From the NCBI GenBank assembly GCA_963837515.1, contig CAWINT010000002.1:1476454-1540453 (forward strand): 64,000 nucleotides of DNA, read 5' to 3'. Position 1 is the first letter of the stretch, and each line of letters begins with the position of its first letter. The position numbers and the translations under genes were made by a program. Below are positions 27,343 to 36,502 of the stretch, one piece after another. Origin of the DNA: RYN-230 sp963837515 (GTDB lineage: Bacteria > Actinomycetota > Actinomycetes > Streptosporangiales > Streptosporangiaceae). The notes below the pieces were generated by a model that was not told the origin of the DNA, ran no database searches, and saw only the letters and a program-made list of their open reading frames with translations.

Positions 27343-28466
27343 GATCGTTTCCCGCCCGTCGGGCGCTGATCCGCCGGCGAGGGGAGGTGCGCCGTGGGCG
27401 TGTTCTCTGCGAGGCGGTGGATGGCGGGGGGTTGCGGGGGGTCGTCCCCCCGGGTATCCGCCGGCGAGGGGAGGTGCGCCGGAGGCGTGTTCTCTGCGAG
27501 GCGGTGGATGGCGGGGGGTTGCGGGGGGTCGTCCCCCCGGGTATCCGCCGGCGAGGGGAGGTGCGCCGGAGGCGTGTTCTCTCCGAGGCGGTGGATGGCG
27601 GGGGGTTGCGGGGGGTCGTCCCCCCGGGCTAACACCGCGCCGTCGGGCAGCAGGCGGATCTCCACCCGGCCAGCCAGGGCGCCGCCGAGCGCCGCGCGGG
27701 CCCGGTGCACGACCGGGCGGGCGGCGGCCGAGCAGACGTACAGCACCCGGGCGTGCCGCGGCGGCCGGCCGGGCACCGCGACCTCGGCCGCCGGGCAGCC
27801 ATAGTCGCCGGTCCGGGTGAGGATCTCGGTCATGATGGCCACGGTCCGGCGCACCGTCTTCGGGGTGAGCTCAGCCTCGACGGCCCAGCATTCCCCGGCC
27901 CAGCCCGGGCCCGCGGGCGGCCCCGGAGGAGCGCTGCCCGGGGGAGCGCTGCCCGGGGGAGCGGCGCCCGGGGGAGCGGCGCCCGGGGGAGCGGCGCCCG
28001 GGGGAGCGGCGCCCGGGGGAGCGGCGCCCGGGGGAGCGGCGCCCGGGGCGGATTCCGGCCAGTGCACTTCGCCGTCCGGCAGGTGCTGCCGCAGCGGCAG
28101 CCGGCCGCCGGCCCGGGCCCGCAGCCGGCGCTCGCTGCGCCAGTAGCCGCCCGCGGCCGTGTAGCCGGACGAGGATTCCAGGGCCAGCCGCACGGCGGTG
28201 ACCGCGCGCAGGTGGGCCAGCCGGGACAGCGCCGGGCCGGCGGCCGCGTAGCGCAGGCCACAGGCGGCCAGCCCGTCCCGGGTCAGCCAGACCCAGGCCG
28301 GGCCCGGGCCGAGCCGGGCCGACTCGGCGTGACCGCGCTCCCGCCAGCGGGACGCGGCCGCCCGGGCGCCGGCCGGGCTGATCCCGAGCCAGGCGGCTAA
28401 CTGGTCGAGCTGCACGCCGTACATGTCGCCGGTGAATAACAGCCCGGCTATATCACGCTCGCTCAT
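27339..28466 (-). CDS. Replication-relaxation family protein
   Basis: This 375-residue protein has an N-terminal winged-helix segment (LDQLAAWLGISPAGARAAASRW, then WLTRDGLAACGL), as in the Replic_Relax family (PF13814) found with plasmid and integrative-element genes. Two repeats interrupt it: PPGAA pentapeptides at about 140-180 and three 29-residue C-terminal repeats (DDPPQPPAIHRLAENTPPAH). Between them is a compact domain (RRTVAIMTEILTRTGDYGC to RVLYVCSAA). It is the first gene of the overlapping trio. Family function is assumed to be DNA binding or nicking control; not shown here. Confidence 0.8.
   Translation of the reverse strand: MSERDIAGLLFTGDMYGVQLDQLAAWLGISPAGARAAASRWRERGHAESARLGPGPAWVWLTRDGLAACGLRYAAAGPALSRLAHLRAVTAVRLALESSSGYTAAGGYWRSERRLRARAGGRLPLRQHLPDGEVHWPESAPGAAPPGAAPPGAAPPGAAPPGAAPPGAAPPGSAPPGSAPPGPPAGPGWAGECWAVEAELTPKTVRRTVAIMTEILTRTGDYGCPAAEVAVPGRPPRHARVLYVCSAAARPVVHRARAALGGALAGRVEIRLLPDGAVLARGDDPPQPPAIHRLGENTPPAHLPSPADTRGDDPPQPPAIHRLAENTPPAHLPSPADTRGDDPPQPPAIHRLAENTPTAHLPSPADQRPTGGKRS
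27367..27627. repeat. Three tandem 87-bp repeats, each with a GC hairpin
   Basis: Copies lie at 27367-27453, 27454-27540 and 27541-27627. The first and third differ from the second at only a few bases. Each ends in the perfect hairpin CGGGGGG-TCGT-CCCCCCG (27435-27452, 27522-27539, 27609-27626). They encode the C-terminal 29-residue repeats of the replication-relaxation protein, so unit length keeps the frame. Confidence 0.93.
27931..28049. repeat. 15-bp tandem repeat array (about eight copies)
   Basis: Units of gcggcgcccggggga, two of them with t for g at the fifth base, encode a PPGAA/PPGSA linker inside the replication-relaxation protein. The units are nearly identical, implying recent expansion. 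Confidence 0.92.
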
Positions 28467-28753
28467 CCGCCTACTACATCACGCGCCGCGCTGTGACGTT
28501 AGTGCCTATCTGGGCGTTTTCCCGGCCCGGGAAGCTGGGAAAGGACCAGGAAATGCGCCCCCGGTCTGGCGGTTCCGTGCCTGGTGGGGCACAATTCTTT
28601 CGCGGAGCCTAGAGCTTCCAGGGGGCATCCAGCCACCGGAAGGCGCCGCCCGGCACGGGGCGGTGTTCTCGTCGCTGGCTGATCGCGGACGCTCACTGCA
28701 CACGGGCGAGGTCGTTGGGGAAGGCGCACCTCGGTCGCTCGCAGGGAGGTCTG

Positions 28754-29272
28754 GTGTCAGTTCACGGCGTGCTGCAGGTTCATTCGGCGCCCCCGGCGCT
28801 GTGCCCGCACATCGAGTGGGCGGTGGCCGGGGTGCTTGGTGTGCCCGTGGATCTGTCCTGGGTGGGGCAGCCTGCCGCGCCAGGGGCGGTGCGGGCCGAA
28901 CTGAACTGGCAAGGCCGGGCGGGAACCTCGGCCGCCATCGCCTCGGCGCTGGCGGGCTGGAACCGGCTGCGGTTCGAAGTGACCGAGGACGCCAGTTCCG
29001 GCTGCGACGGCGTCCGGTACAGCTACACGCCGTCCCTGGGCATGTTCTCCGCGGTCACCGGGGCGAATGGGGACATCATGATCCCGGAGAACCGGCTGCT
29101 GGCGGCCATGACGGTGGCGGCCGGCGCGCGGTCCGGGGTGGTGCTGACGTCCACGGCGACCCTGGAGGAGGAACTCGGCCGGCTCCTCGGCCGCCCGTGG
29201 GACGCGGAGCTGGAGCCGTTCCGGTGCGCGGCCGAGGGCGCGCCGGTCCGCTGGCTGCACGCCACCGGGTGA
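28754..29272 (+). CDS. DUF3145 family protein
   Basis: This conserved actinobacterial protein of 172 residues has unknown function. Recognisable sequence: VHGVLQVHSAPPALCPHIEW, VTEDASSGCDGVRYSYTPSL and IMIPENRLLAAM. GTG at 28754 is chosen because GGGAGG lies 5 nt upstream and family members begin at this point. The 287 bp upstream carries its promoter; a CACAATTCT sequence near 28588 may be the -10 region. Confidence 0.92.
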   Translation: MSVHGVLQVHSAPPALCPHIEWAVAGVLGVPVDLSWVGQPAAPGAVRAELNWQGRAGTSAAIASALAGWNRLRFEVTEDASSGCDGVRYSYTPSLGMFSAVTGANGDIMIPENRLLAAMTVAAGARSGVVLTSTATLEEELGRLLGRPWDAELEPFRCAAEGAPVRWLHATG

Positions 29273-29296
29273 GGCGGGGCGTCCTACACTCGGGGC

Positions 29297-30262
29297 GTGG
29301 CAGAATCCGGCGGCCCAGCCAGGCGGACCATCCTTCTCGACTGCGACCCGGGAATCGACGACGCGCTGGCCATCGTCTTCGGCTGCGGTCACCCCGGCCT
29401 CGACCTGGCCGGCCTGACGACAGTCAGCGGCAACGTCGCTCTCGGCCTGGTCACCGCCAACGCGCTCAGCGTGCTGGAACTGGCCGGGCGGCCCGACATC
29501 CCGGTGGTCCCGGGCAGCCCGCAGCCGCTGCTGCGCCGGGCGTTCGACGCCCGCGGGGTGCACGGGGAGGAGGGGCTCGGTGCGGCCCGGCTGCCCGCAC
29601 CCGCCGCCGGTCCGGCCGCCGGGCACGCCGCCGACTTCCTGATCGAGCGGATCGGTGCCGCCCCCGGGGAGATCACCCTGGTGGCGACCGGGCCGCTGAC
29701 CAACATCGCGCTCGCCGTCCGGCGCGAGCCGCGGCTGCCGGGCTGGGTCCGGGATTTCGTGATCATGGGAGGGTCGGCGGGCCGGGGCAACGCCACCCCG
29801 GCCGCCGAGTTCAACATCGCCGCCGATCCCGAGGCGGCCGCGATCGTGTTCAGCGCCGGATGGCGGGTGACCATGGCCGGGCTGGACGTGACGCTGCAGG
29901 CCCGGGCCACCCCGGACATCCAGGACCGGATGCGCGGTCTGGGCCGGCTCGGCGCCGATCTGCTGCTGCCCGCGCTGCTCGGGTACGGCGGGGAGACGCT
30001 GCCGCCCGGGCCGGCCGCCGGGCCGCCGGTGCACGACGTCTGCGCCCTCGCCCTGGTGGCCGAACCGGGGCTGTTCGGCTGCCAGCCGGCCCGGGTGGAG
30101 GTGGAGACGGCCGGCCAGTGGACCGCCGGGATGACGGTGACCGATTTCGGCGCCCCGGCGCAGGCCCAGAACGCTCTCGTGGCCCTGACGGTGGACCGGC
30201 CGGCCTTCTGGGAACTGGTCCTGGGTGCCTACGCCCGGATCCCAGCCGCCCGTGTTTCGTGA
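29297..30262 (+). CDS. Inosine-uridine preferring nucleoside hydrolase
   Basis: This enzyme splits nucleosides into ribose and base for salvage. The 321 residues match the family. The calcium-binding cluster DCDPGIDDA is at 15-23, and later conserved motifs include TGPLTNIA, the NxxAD-like region EFNIAADPEAA and HDVCALAL near the C-terminus supplying the last Asp/His ligands. The GTG start lies 24 bp after DUF3145 on the same strand. Base specificity cannot be read from the sequence. Confidence 0.94.
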   Translation: MAESGGPARRTILLDCDPGIDDALAIVFGCGHPGLDLAGLTTVSGNVALGLVTANALSVLELAGRPDIPVVPGSPQPLLRRAFDARGVHGEEGLGAARLPAPAAGPAAGHAADFLIERIGAAPGEITLVATGPLTNIALAVRREPRLPGWVRDFVIMGGSAGRGNATPAAEFNIAADPEAAAIVFSAGWRVTMAGLDVTLQARATPDIQDRMRGLGRLGADLLLPALLGYGGETLPPGPAAGPPVHDVCALALVAEPGLFGCQPARVEVETAGQWTAGMTVTDFGAPAQAQNALVALTVDRPAFWELVLGAYARIPAARVS

Positions 30263-30412
30263 CCGGGCGGCCGGGTACCTGAGGCATTCCGACAGTTGGG
30301 TGGCGGTGGAGCCGGCACGTGGCTGCGGCGGCCAGTACGGGCCGGCGGCCAGCACATGGCTCTCCGGAGAGGACGCCTTGAGCAGAACATCTCCCCGCCC
30401 GGCGGGACCGTC

Positions 30413-31414
30413 ATGCGTGACGGTCGGCCGATGAGCACGCCTGGGCCGGCCGCGGTCCGGCATCAGGCGCTGCTCTACCACGGGCCGGAGGACTTCACCG
30501 GCACGGTCGGGTCGTTCATCCGCACTGGTCTCGCCGCGGGCGAGCGGGTGCTGATCGTGCTGCCGGCCGGGAGGCTCAACTGGGTCCGCCGCGAGCCCGG
30601 GCTCAGCGACCGGGGAGTGCGGCTGGCTGACGCCGCGGACTTTTACGCCAGCCTGGGCCGGGCCACCCGGGCGCTGACCGACTGGCTACGCGCGCAGGCC
30701 GCCGCCGGCCGGGGGGCCCGCGTCGTCGCCGAGCAGGACCTGACCGGCCGGCCGCCCCCGGAGATCCTCGCGTACCTGCGCGCCGAGGCGGCCGCGAACG
30801 TGGTCTACCAGGCGTTCTCCCTCTCGCTGCTGTGCCCCTTCGGGGCCGCCCTGCCCGGGCCGGTGCTGGCGGACGTGCGGCGGACCCATCCGGAACTGCT
30901 GGACGCTGGCGCGGTGACGGACAGCTCGTCGTTCGGGGACCCCGGCCAATTCATCCGGGAGCGGTCGCTGGTCACCGACCCGCCGCTGTCGGCCGGCTCG
31001 ATCGGGTTCGGGTCCCCGGGGGACCTGGCGAGGGTACGCCGCTTCCTGCGAATCAGGCTGGCCACCGCCGGGCTGGACGGCGAGGCGGTCCAGATCATGA
31101 TCACGGCTGTCGGCGAGGTGGTCACCAACGCGCTGGTCCACGGCCGGGCGCCGCGGCGGCTGTGGGTGTACCCGGACGGTGAGTACCTGGTGTGCCACGT
31201 CTACGACAGCGGCCCCGGTCTCGCCGACCCGCTCGCTGCCTACCAGATTCCCGAGCCGCAGGCGCTGCACGGGCACGGGCTGTGGCTGGCCCGCCAGGTC
31301 GCCGACTCGGTGGAGGTGGCGAGCGACCACACCGGGACGCACGTGCGGGTGCTGGCCCGCCGCGCGGCCGCGCAGCCGTCGCCGGGGATTCCGCGCCGCG
31401 CCACCGTGCACTGA
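30413..31414 (+). CDS. MEDS-domain anti-sigma/regulatory kinase-like protein
   Basis: This 333-residue protein has an N-terminal MEDS domain (HQALLYHGPEDFTGTVGSFI, residues 16-190) and a C-terminal HATPase_c_2 domain. The latter has the N-box EVVTNALVHG and the G-boxes DSGPGLADP and HGHGLWLARQVAD. Such proteins act as serine-protein kinases on anti-anti-sigma factors or as light/redox sensory regulators in Streptomyces-like bacteria. Either ATG 30413 or ATG 30431 could be the start; neither has a strong ribosome site. No partner STAS gene is adjacent. Confidence 0.85.
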   Translation: MRDGRPMSTPGPAAVRHQALLYHGPEDFTGTVGSFIRTGLAAGERVLIVLPAGRLNWVRREPGLSDRGVRLADAADFYASLGRATRALTDWLRAQAAAGRGARVVAEQDLTGRPPPEILAYLRAEAAANVVYQAFSLSLLCPFGAALPGPVLADVRRTHPELLDAGAVTDSSSFGDPGQFIRERSLVTDPPLSAGSIGFGSPGDLARVRRFLRIRLATAGLDGEAVQIMITAVGEVVTNALVHGRAPRRLWVYPDGEYLVCHVYDSGPGLADPLAAYQIPEPQALHGHGLWLARQVADSVEVASDHTGTHVRVLARRAAAQPSPGIPRRATVH

Positions 31415-31451
31415 CCGGCCGTGGCGCGGGCCGCCGGCCCGGGCCGCCGGG

Positions 31452-31880
31452 TCAGTTGGTTTCGAGGAGCACCTCGATGTTGCCGCGGGTAGCGGCCGAG
31501 TACGGGCAGACCTGGTGCGCCGCCTCGGCCAGCGAGCGGGTCAGGGCCACGTCCACCCCGGGGATGGAGATCTTGAGCGTGACCGCCAGGCCGTACCCGC
31601 CGCCTCCCACCGTGCCGATGGTGACGTCGGCCTCGACCAGCGAGTCCTGGGTGCTGACGCCCTGGCGGCGGCCCACCCCGGCCAGCGCGCTCTGAAAGCA
31701 GGCGGCGTAGCCGGCCGCGAACAGCTGCTCGGGGTTGGTCTCGCCGCCGGGCCCGCCCATCTCCTTCGGCGGCTGCAGATGCACGTCGAGCAGGCCGTCA
31801 TCGGTGACCGCGTGGCCGGAGCGGCCGCCGGTGGCGGTAGCCCGCGCCGTATAGAGCGGCTTGACGAGTGGGGTGGTCAC
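31452..31880 (-). CDS. ohr: Organic hydroperoxide resistance protein (Ohr/OsmC family)
   Basis: This thiol peroxidase reduces organic hydroperoxides with lipoylated or thiol donors. The 142 residues include the peroxidatic Cys61 in AACFQSAL and resolving Cys125 in HQVCPYSAA, with conserved ATATGGRSGHAVT near the start. GTG at 31880 has the perfect site GGGAGGAACC immediately upstream. The usual MarR-type OhrR repressor gene is not adjacent. Confidence 0.95.
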   Translation of the reverse strand: MTTPLVKPLYTARATATGGRSGHAVTDDGLLDVHLQPPKEMGGPGGETNPEQLFAAGYAACFQSALAGVGRRQGVSTQDSLVEADVTIGTVGGGGYGLAVTLKISIPGVDVALTRSLAEAAHQVCPYSAATRGNIEVLLETN

Positions 31881-31966
31881 GGTTCCTCCCGGTGCCCAGG
31901 CGCGCGGTGGCGCGCTCTGCTTGCGGCAACAGCCGGGGCGCGGGCCGTAATTCCGCCCGGCTCCGG

Positions 31967-34105
31967 CTACGCGCTGCCCAGCACGGGCTTGCGGTAGGCC
32001 AACCGGACGAGGAAGGCCAAGGCGTAGAGGATGCCCACCAGGACCAGCAGGAAGCGGTAACCGGTGATGAGGGCGAGGTACTCGAGCACGCCCCCCACCA
32101 TCGCACCGAGCAGGTTGGCCGCGAACGCGGTCCCCACCGTGTCCACCTCGGAGAACCGCTGGGCGAAGACCAGGTTGGCGATGAACACCGGGGTGAAAGC
32201 CAGCGCCCCGCCGGCCAGGAAGCGGGCCGCTACCGGCAGGCTGACCAGGTCCTCCTGCGGGATCAGCCAGGCCAGCAGCAGCGCGGCGATCAGCGCGGCG
32301 TAGAGCACGGCTGGGCGGGGCAGCCGCACGTGCCGGGCCGTTTCCACCGCGAGGTACACCGCGACCAGGATGGCCGCCGTGACCAGCGCGTTGACCAGCC
32401 AGGTGCTGCCGAACAGCAGCGCGAACTGGACGATGTTCTTGGTCTCCAGCAGCATGAACGCCGCGCCCATGAAGAACAGGTTGACGTAGCCGCTCATCCG
32501 GCGCAGCGGGCCGCCCGCCACCCGGACGAACAGCAGTGACACGGCCAGGATCAGCCCCAGCATCCAGAAGTACGGCGCGGGGATGCTGTTGCTCAGCAGG
32601 TACGGGAACGGGTGGTCGTCGGTGGCCGGGGCGCCCTGCGGGCCGGTCCAGACCGTGGTGCAGTTCAGCACAGGTCCGGACGGCTTGTCGGTGAGCACGG
32701 CCAGCCGCCGGCCGCCCAGCGGCGGCCCGACCTGGGCGCACGGCGCCCGGCTGAAGGCCCGCTGCATCGTGGTGGCGTACCGGTTGAACAGGTACGGCGC
32801 GTAGTAGTTGTACATCGCCATGGTGCCGCCGGGGGCCAGCCGGGCCCGGGCCGCCTGCAAGGACTGCTGGGTCAGCAGGTAGCTCTCCAGCCGGAGGCTG
32901 GACTGCCCGCTCACCGCGGTCAGCGAGTCCGGCAGCGCGAACAGGATGAGGTTGTAGCGCAGCTTCGTGTTCTGCAGGAACGCCCGGCCGTCGCCGGTGT
33001 ACGTGGTCACCCGGGGGTCGTCGTAGGGATGGTTGGGGTGCTGGCGGCCGCCGATCCGCAGCAGCACCGGGTCGATCTCGACGGCGTCCACATGCTGGGC
33101 GCCCTCGGACAGCGCGACGGCGACGTCATTGCCGGTGCCGGCCCCGACGATCAGCACGTGGTGCAGCGAGGACCGGGTGACGTGCTGGTAGGGGTAGAAG
33201 TAGAACTTCTTCTGCTGGTGCAGCAGCGTCAGCGAGCGGGCGGCCTGGTAGGGGATGTTGTTGGCCGACACGTACAGCGCCGGGTTCTTGCCGGCCAGCA
33301 CTGCGGAGATCTTGTAGTAGGGCGACCAGGTCTGGTGCGGGGCGGCCGACTCGATGCCGAGCAGCACGACCACGACCGCCGCGGCCGCGTACTGCCACCA
33401 GCGGGCGCGCCGCCCCAGCAGCAGGATCAGGCCGCCCGCCGCGATCACGCCCCACGCCACCGGCGGCAGTTCGGCGAAGGACAGCAGGGTGAACAGCGCG
33501 ATGCCCGCGATGCTGCCGAGCACGTCCAGCCGGTAGGCGCGCAGCGGCGGGAAGGTGACGAACAGCCGGGCCACGGCCTGGCCGAAGCAGGCCATCACCG
33601 CCGTGGCGAGCACGAAGACGGCGCTGAGGCTGACCGGGCGCGGCAGCGCCGCCCAGCCCAGCTGGCCCTGGTACGGCTGCGGCCCGGACAGCGAGGCCAG
33701 GATGACCGGAAAGGCCAGCACGAACGCGACCAGGACCGCCAGCAGCAGCGGCCCCCAGCGGACGAAGTCCCGCCCGGACCGGGCGTTCAGGAAGCCGATC
33801 CCGATGCCGAGGAAGCTGGCCAGCAGGACGAAGTTGGTGGCGTTGGTGACGTAGACGTTGTTCGCCGCCGTCCACCGGATCAGCGCCAGCTCCGCGAACA
33901 GCATGAGGAAGCTGGCGAAGGCGAGCTGGGCGGCCGGGCTGCTGGCCCGCCCCGGCCAGGACCGCCCACCGGGGCCCGGGCCGGGGGCCGCGGCCGGCGC
34001 GACGGCGGTCTGCCGGGGGGCCGCGTCCGCGTCCTGCCCGGTGGGAGCCGGGTGCGTGGTGGTGGCCTGCGTCTCGTAACGGCCTGGTCCGTCATCAGCT
34101 GGCAT
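31967..34105 (-). CDS. Membrane protein with spermidine-synthase-like domain
   Basis: This 712-residue protein combines about eight N-terminal helices (residues 60-290), a cytosolic spermidine-synthase-like Rossmann domain and about six C-terminal helices. The nucleotide motif LIVGAGTGNDVAVALSEGA and acidic VEIDP are kept, as is the family's FALPDSL in place of the catalytic Asp segment. Family members of this architecture have uncertain substrates. ATG at 34105 (MPADDGPGRYE) is chosen; the frame stays open further upstream over the amidotransferase gene but is not family-like there. Confidence 0.82.
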   Translation of the reverse strand: MPADDGPGRYETQATTTHPAPTGQDADAAPRQTAVAPAAAPGPGPGGRSWPGRASSPAAQLAFASFLMLFAELALIRWTAANNVYVTNATNFVLLASFLGIGIGFLNARSGRDFVRWGPLLLAVLVAFVLAFPVILASLSGPQPYQGQLGWAALPRPVSLSAVFVLATAVMACFGQAVARLFVTFPPLRAYRLDVLGSIAGIALFTLLSFAELPPVAWGVIAAGGLILLLGRRARWWQYAAAAVVVVLLGIESAAPHQTWSPYYKISAVLAGKNPALYVSANNIPYQAARSLTLLHQQKKFYFYPYQHVTRSSLHHVLIVGAGTGNDVAVALSEGAQHVDAVEIDPVLLRIGGRQHPNHPYDDPRVTTYTGDGRAFLQNTKLRYNLILFALPDSLTAVSGQSSLRLESYLLTQQSLQAARARLAPGGTMAMYNYYAPYLFNRYATTMQRAFSRAPCAQVGPPLGGRRLAVLTDKPSGPVLNCTTVWTGPQGAPATDDHPFPYLLSNSIPAPYFWMLGLILAVSLLFVRVAGGPLRRMSGYVNLFFMGAAFMLLETKNIVQFALLFGSTWLVNALVTAAILVAVYLAVETARHVRLPRPAVLYAALIAALLLAWLIPQEDLVSLPVAARFLAGGALAFTPVFIANLVFAQRFSEVDTVGTAFAANLLGAMVGGVLEYLALITGYRFLLVLVGILYALAFLVRLAYRKPVLGSA

Positions 34106-34196
34106 AGGTAGCAGATCGTACGGGCCGGAGCGGCTGCAGGTGAGCGGTTTCCGGTCCCTCGCTGGGGAAATTAGTGACCATGCGGTGGCTGGGTCT

Positions 34197-34916
34197 TTAC
34201 CGGCGGCCCGGGCCGTACCTGGCGTGGGCAGGCGCCGTCGCGGTGCCGAGGTCACCGTCCAGCCAGGCGGAGAACAGCCGGGCGGCGTCGGCCGCGGTGC
34301 GCTCCGCGGCCCCGGCCCCGGCCCAGCCGGCCCGGATCCGCGCGGCCTGCCCGCCGGTGGGCGGCACGTCGGCGGCCTGGCCCCAGCCGTCGGCGATCGC
34401 CTCGGTGACCTCCGGGTGGAACTGCACCCCGACGTGCGGGCCGGCCGCGAAGGCCTGCAGCGAAGCCCCGCCGTGCGCGAGCGCCACCGCCCCGCGGGGA
34501 AGCTCGAACGCGTCCCGGTGCCAGGCCAGCCACGGCCCCCGCGGCACCTCCGGGTGCCGGCTGGCCAGGGTGACCCAGCCGATCTCGGGATCGGCCAGCC
34601 GGTACAGCCGGGCGCCCAGCACCCGCGCCAGCACCTGGCCGCCGAAGCAGATACCCAGTACCGGCACCCCATCCTCGATGGCCGAGGCCACCAGGTCGAG
34701 TTCTGCCGCCAGCCAGGGAATGGCGTCGTCGAAGGCTGCCTGCTCGCTGCCGAGCACCACCAAGCCGGCGTACCCCGGCGCGCCGCCCGGCAACGGCTGC
34801 TCCGCCGGGCGCACCGTCTGGCAGCCCAGCCCGCGCCCGGCGGCCCAGGTCCCGACCAGCCCGGCGGGTGCGTTCCGCTCGTGCTCCAGCACGAGCAGCG
34901 CGGTACGTTCGCCCAC
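34197..34916 (-). CDS. Type 1 glutamine amidotransferase
   Basis: This 239-residue class I glutamine amidotransferase has nucleophile Cys in GICFGGQVLA and the catalytic His-x-Glu in VQFHPEV. Stand-alone GATases of this type often resemble GuaA N-domains or gamma-glutamyl-peptide hydrolases, and the acceptor is unknown. GTG at 34916 lies 5 nt after the accD stop, so it is probably the last gene of the fatty-acid operon. The frame is open upstream over accD but in a different register. Confidence 0.87.
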   Translation of the reverse strand: MGERTALLVLEHERNAPAGLVGTWAAGRGLGCQTVRPAEQPLPGGAPGYAGLVVLGSEQAAFDDAIPWLAAELDLVASAIEDGVPVLGICFGGQVLARVLGARLYRLADPEIGWVTLASRHPEVPRGPWLAWHRDAFELPRGAVALAHGGASLQAFAAGPHVGVQFHPEVTEAIADGWGQAADVPPTGGQAARIRAGWAGAGAAERTAADAARLFSAWLDGDLGTATAPAHARYGPGRR

Positions 34917-34921
34917 CGCGG

Positions 34922-36412
34922 TCAGAGCGGGATGTTCCCGTGCGCGCCGCGGGTCTGCGGCGCGGCGGCGATGGCCCTGGCGATGGCAGCGCGGGTCGCC
35001 GCTGGGTCGATGACCTCGTCGATCACGCCGAGTTCCTGGGCCCGCGCCAGGCCGCCGGTCTGCTGCTCGAGTTCGGCGGCCAGCCGCGCCTCGGTCTCCT
35101 GCAGCTGGTCCGCGGGGACCTCGGCCAGGGTGCGCCGGTGCAGGATGCGGACCGCGGCCACCGGGCCCATCACCGCCACCTCGGCGCCCGGCCAGGCGAA
35201 CACCCGGGTCGCACCGAGGGCCCGGGAGTTCATGGCGATGTAGGCGCCGCCGTACGCCTTGCGGGTAACCAGGGTGACCCGGGGCACGCTGGCCTCGGCG
35301 AACGCGTGCAGCAGCTTGGCGCCGCGGCGGATCACGCCGTCCCACTCCTGGCCGACGCCCGGCAGGTAGCCCGGCACGTCCACGACGACTACCAGGGGGA
35401 CGCCGAACGCGTCGCACATCCGGACGAACCGGGCTGCCTTCTCGGCCGAGGTGGCGTCCAGGCAGCCGCCGAGCCGCAGCGGGTTGTTCGCGACCACGCC
35501 GACGGTCCGCCCGGCGAGCCGCCCGAGCATGGTGACCAGGCTCGGCGCCCAGCGGGGATGCAGTTCGATGCCGGGCTCGTCGAGCAACCCGGCGAGCACC
35601 GGGTGCACGTCGTAGGCTCGGCGCACCGACTCCGGGAGCAGGGTGTCCAGCGGCGGCCCGTTCTCGCCGGCCACCAGGCCGAGGTCCACCTGCTGCTGGC
35701 GGCCGAGCAGCAGCGCGAGGTCGCGCGCCCGGCTGAGCGCGTCGGCGTCGGTGGCGGTCACCAGGTGCACCACGCCAGACCTTCGGCTGTGCGGCTCCGG
35801 CCCGCCGAGCCGGGCCATGTCCACGTCCTCACCGGTCACGCTGCGCACCACGTCCGGGCCGGTGACGAAGATCCGGCCGTGATCGGCGGAGAGGATCACC
35901 ACGTCGGTCAGGGCCGGCCCGTAGGCGGCGCCGCCCGCCGCGGCGCCAAGCACCACGGAGATCTGCGGCACCACCCCCGAGGCCCGGGTCATCGCGGCGA
36001 AGACGGTGCCCATGCCGTGCAGGCTCTCCACGCCCTCGCGGATGCGGGCGCCGCCGGAGTGCCACACCCCGATCACCGGGACGCTACGGGCGACCGCCTC
36101 GTCGTAGGCCGCGACGATCGCGGCGCAGCCGGCCCCGCCCATCGCCCCGCCCTGCACCCGCGGGTCGCTGGCGAAGGCGACGGCCAGCATCCCGTCGATG
36201 GTCCCGGTGGCAGCCACCGCCCCGCTCGTGTCGTGCGGGGTGAGCAGGCTCACCGACCCGGCGTCGAACAGCGCCTCCAGCCTCGCCTCCGGGTCCCGGG
36301 ACAGGGCCGGCGCCCGGCCGGGCGGCCCGGCGGGAGCGCGGCGGGGGGCGGGTGGCGGCGCGGCGTCCGGATCGTTCCGGGCGGCCGCGGTCGGGCTCTC
36401 GACTACGGTCAC
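34922..36412 (-). CDS. accD: Acyl-CoA carboxylase carboxyltransferase beta subunit (AccD/PccB type)
   Basis: This is the carboxyltransferase of acetyl/propionyl-CoA carboxylase, which makes malonyl-CoA for fatty acid synthesis. The 496 residues include both crotonase-like halves: GGARIREGVESLHGMG in the first and the second with LVVVVDVPGYLPGVGQE and RKAYGGAYIAMNSRALG, the acyl-CoA and biotin-binding regions. Position directly after fabF matches the fabD-acpM-kasA-kasB-accD6 arrangement of Mycobacterium. The biotin carboxylase subunit is not in the window. Confidence 0.94.
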   Translation of the reverse strand: MTVVESPTAAARNDPDAAPPPAPRRAPAGPPGRAPALSRDPEARLEALFDAGSVSLLTPHDTSGAVAATGTIDGMLAVAFASDPRVQGGAMGGAGCAAIVAAYDEAVARSVPVIGVWHSGGARIREGVESLHGMGTVFAAMTRASGVVPQISVVLGAAAGGAAYGPALTDVVILSADHGRIFVTGPDVVRSVTGEDVDMARLGGPEPHSRRSGVVHLVTATDADALSRARDLALLLGRQQQVDLGLVAGENGPPLDTLLPESVRRAYDVHPVLAGLLDEPGIELHPRWAPSLVTMLGRLAGRTVGVVANNPLRLGGCLDATSAEKAARFVRMCDAFGVPLVVVVDVPGYLPGVGQEWDGVIRRGAKLLHAFAEASVPRVTLVTRKAYGGAYIAMNSRALGATRVFAWPGAEVAVMGPVAAVRILHRRTLAEVPADQLQETEARLAAELEQQTGGLARAQELGVIDEVIDPAATRAAIARAIAAAPQTRGAHGNIPL

Positions 36413-36502
36413 GGGGGCCTCCTAGCTTGTGGCGGGAGAGCGACGGTGGGGCGGCTCGGCTCGGCGCGGGACGGCGGGACGGCGGCCCGCGCCGGCCCTG
36501 GG

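Noticed and set aside
25424..28049. Regular repeats considered as a CRISPR array
   Set aside because: The units are contiguous, without spacers, and lie in frame within genes; they are coding tandem repeats.
34106..34672. Upstream in-frame extension of the spermidine-synthase-like gene to 901 residues
   Set aside because: The extension lies over the glutamine amidotransferase gene in another frame and is not family-like; ATG 34105 fits better.
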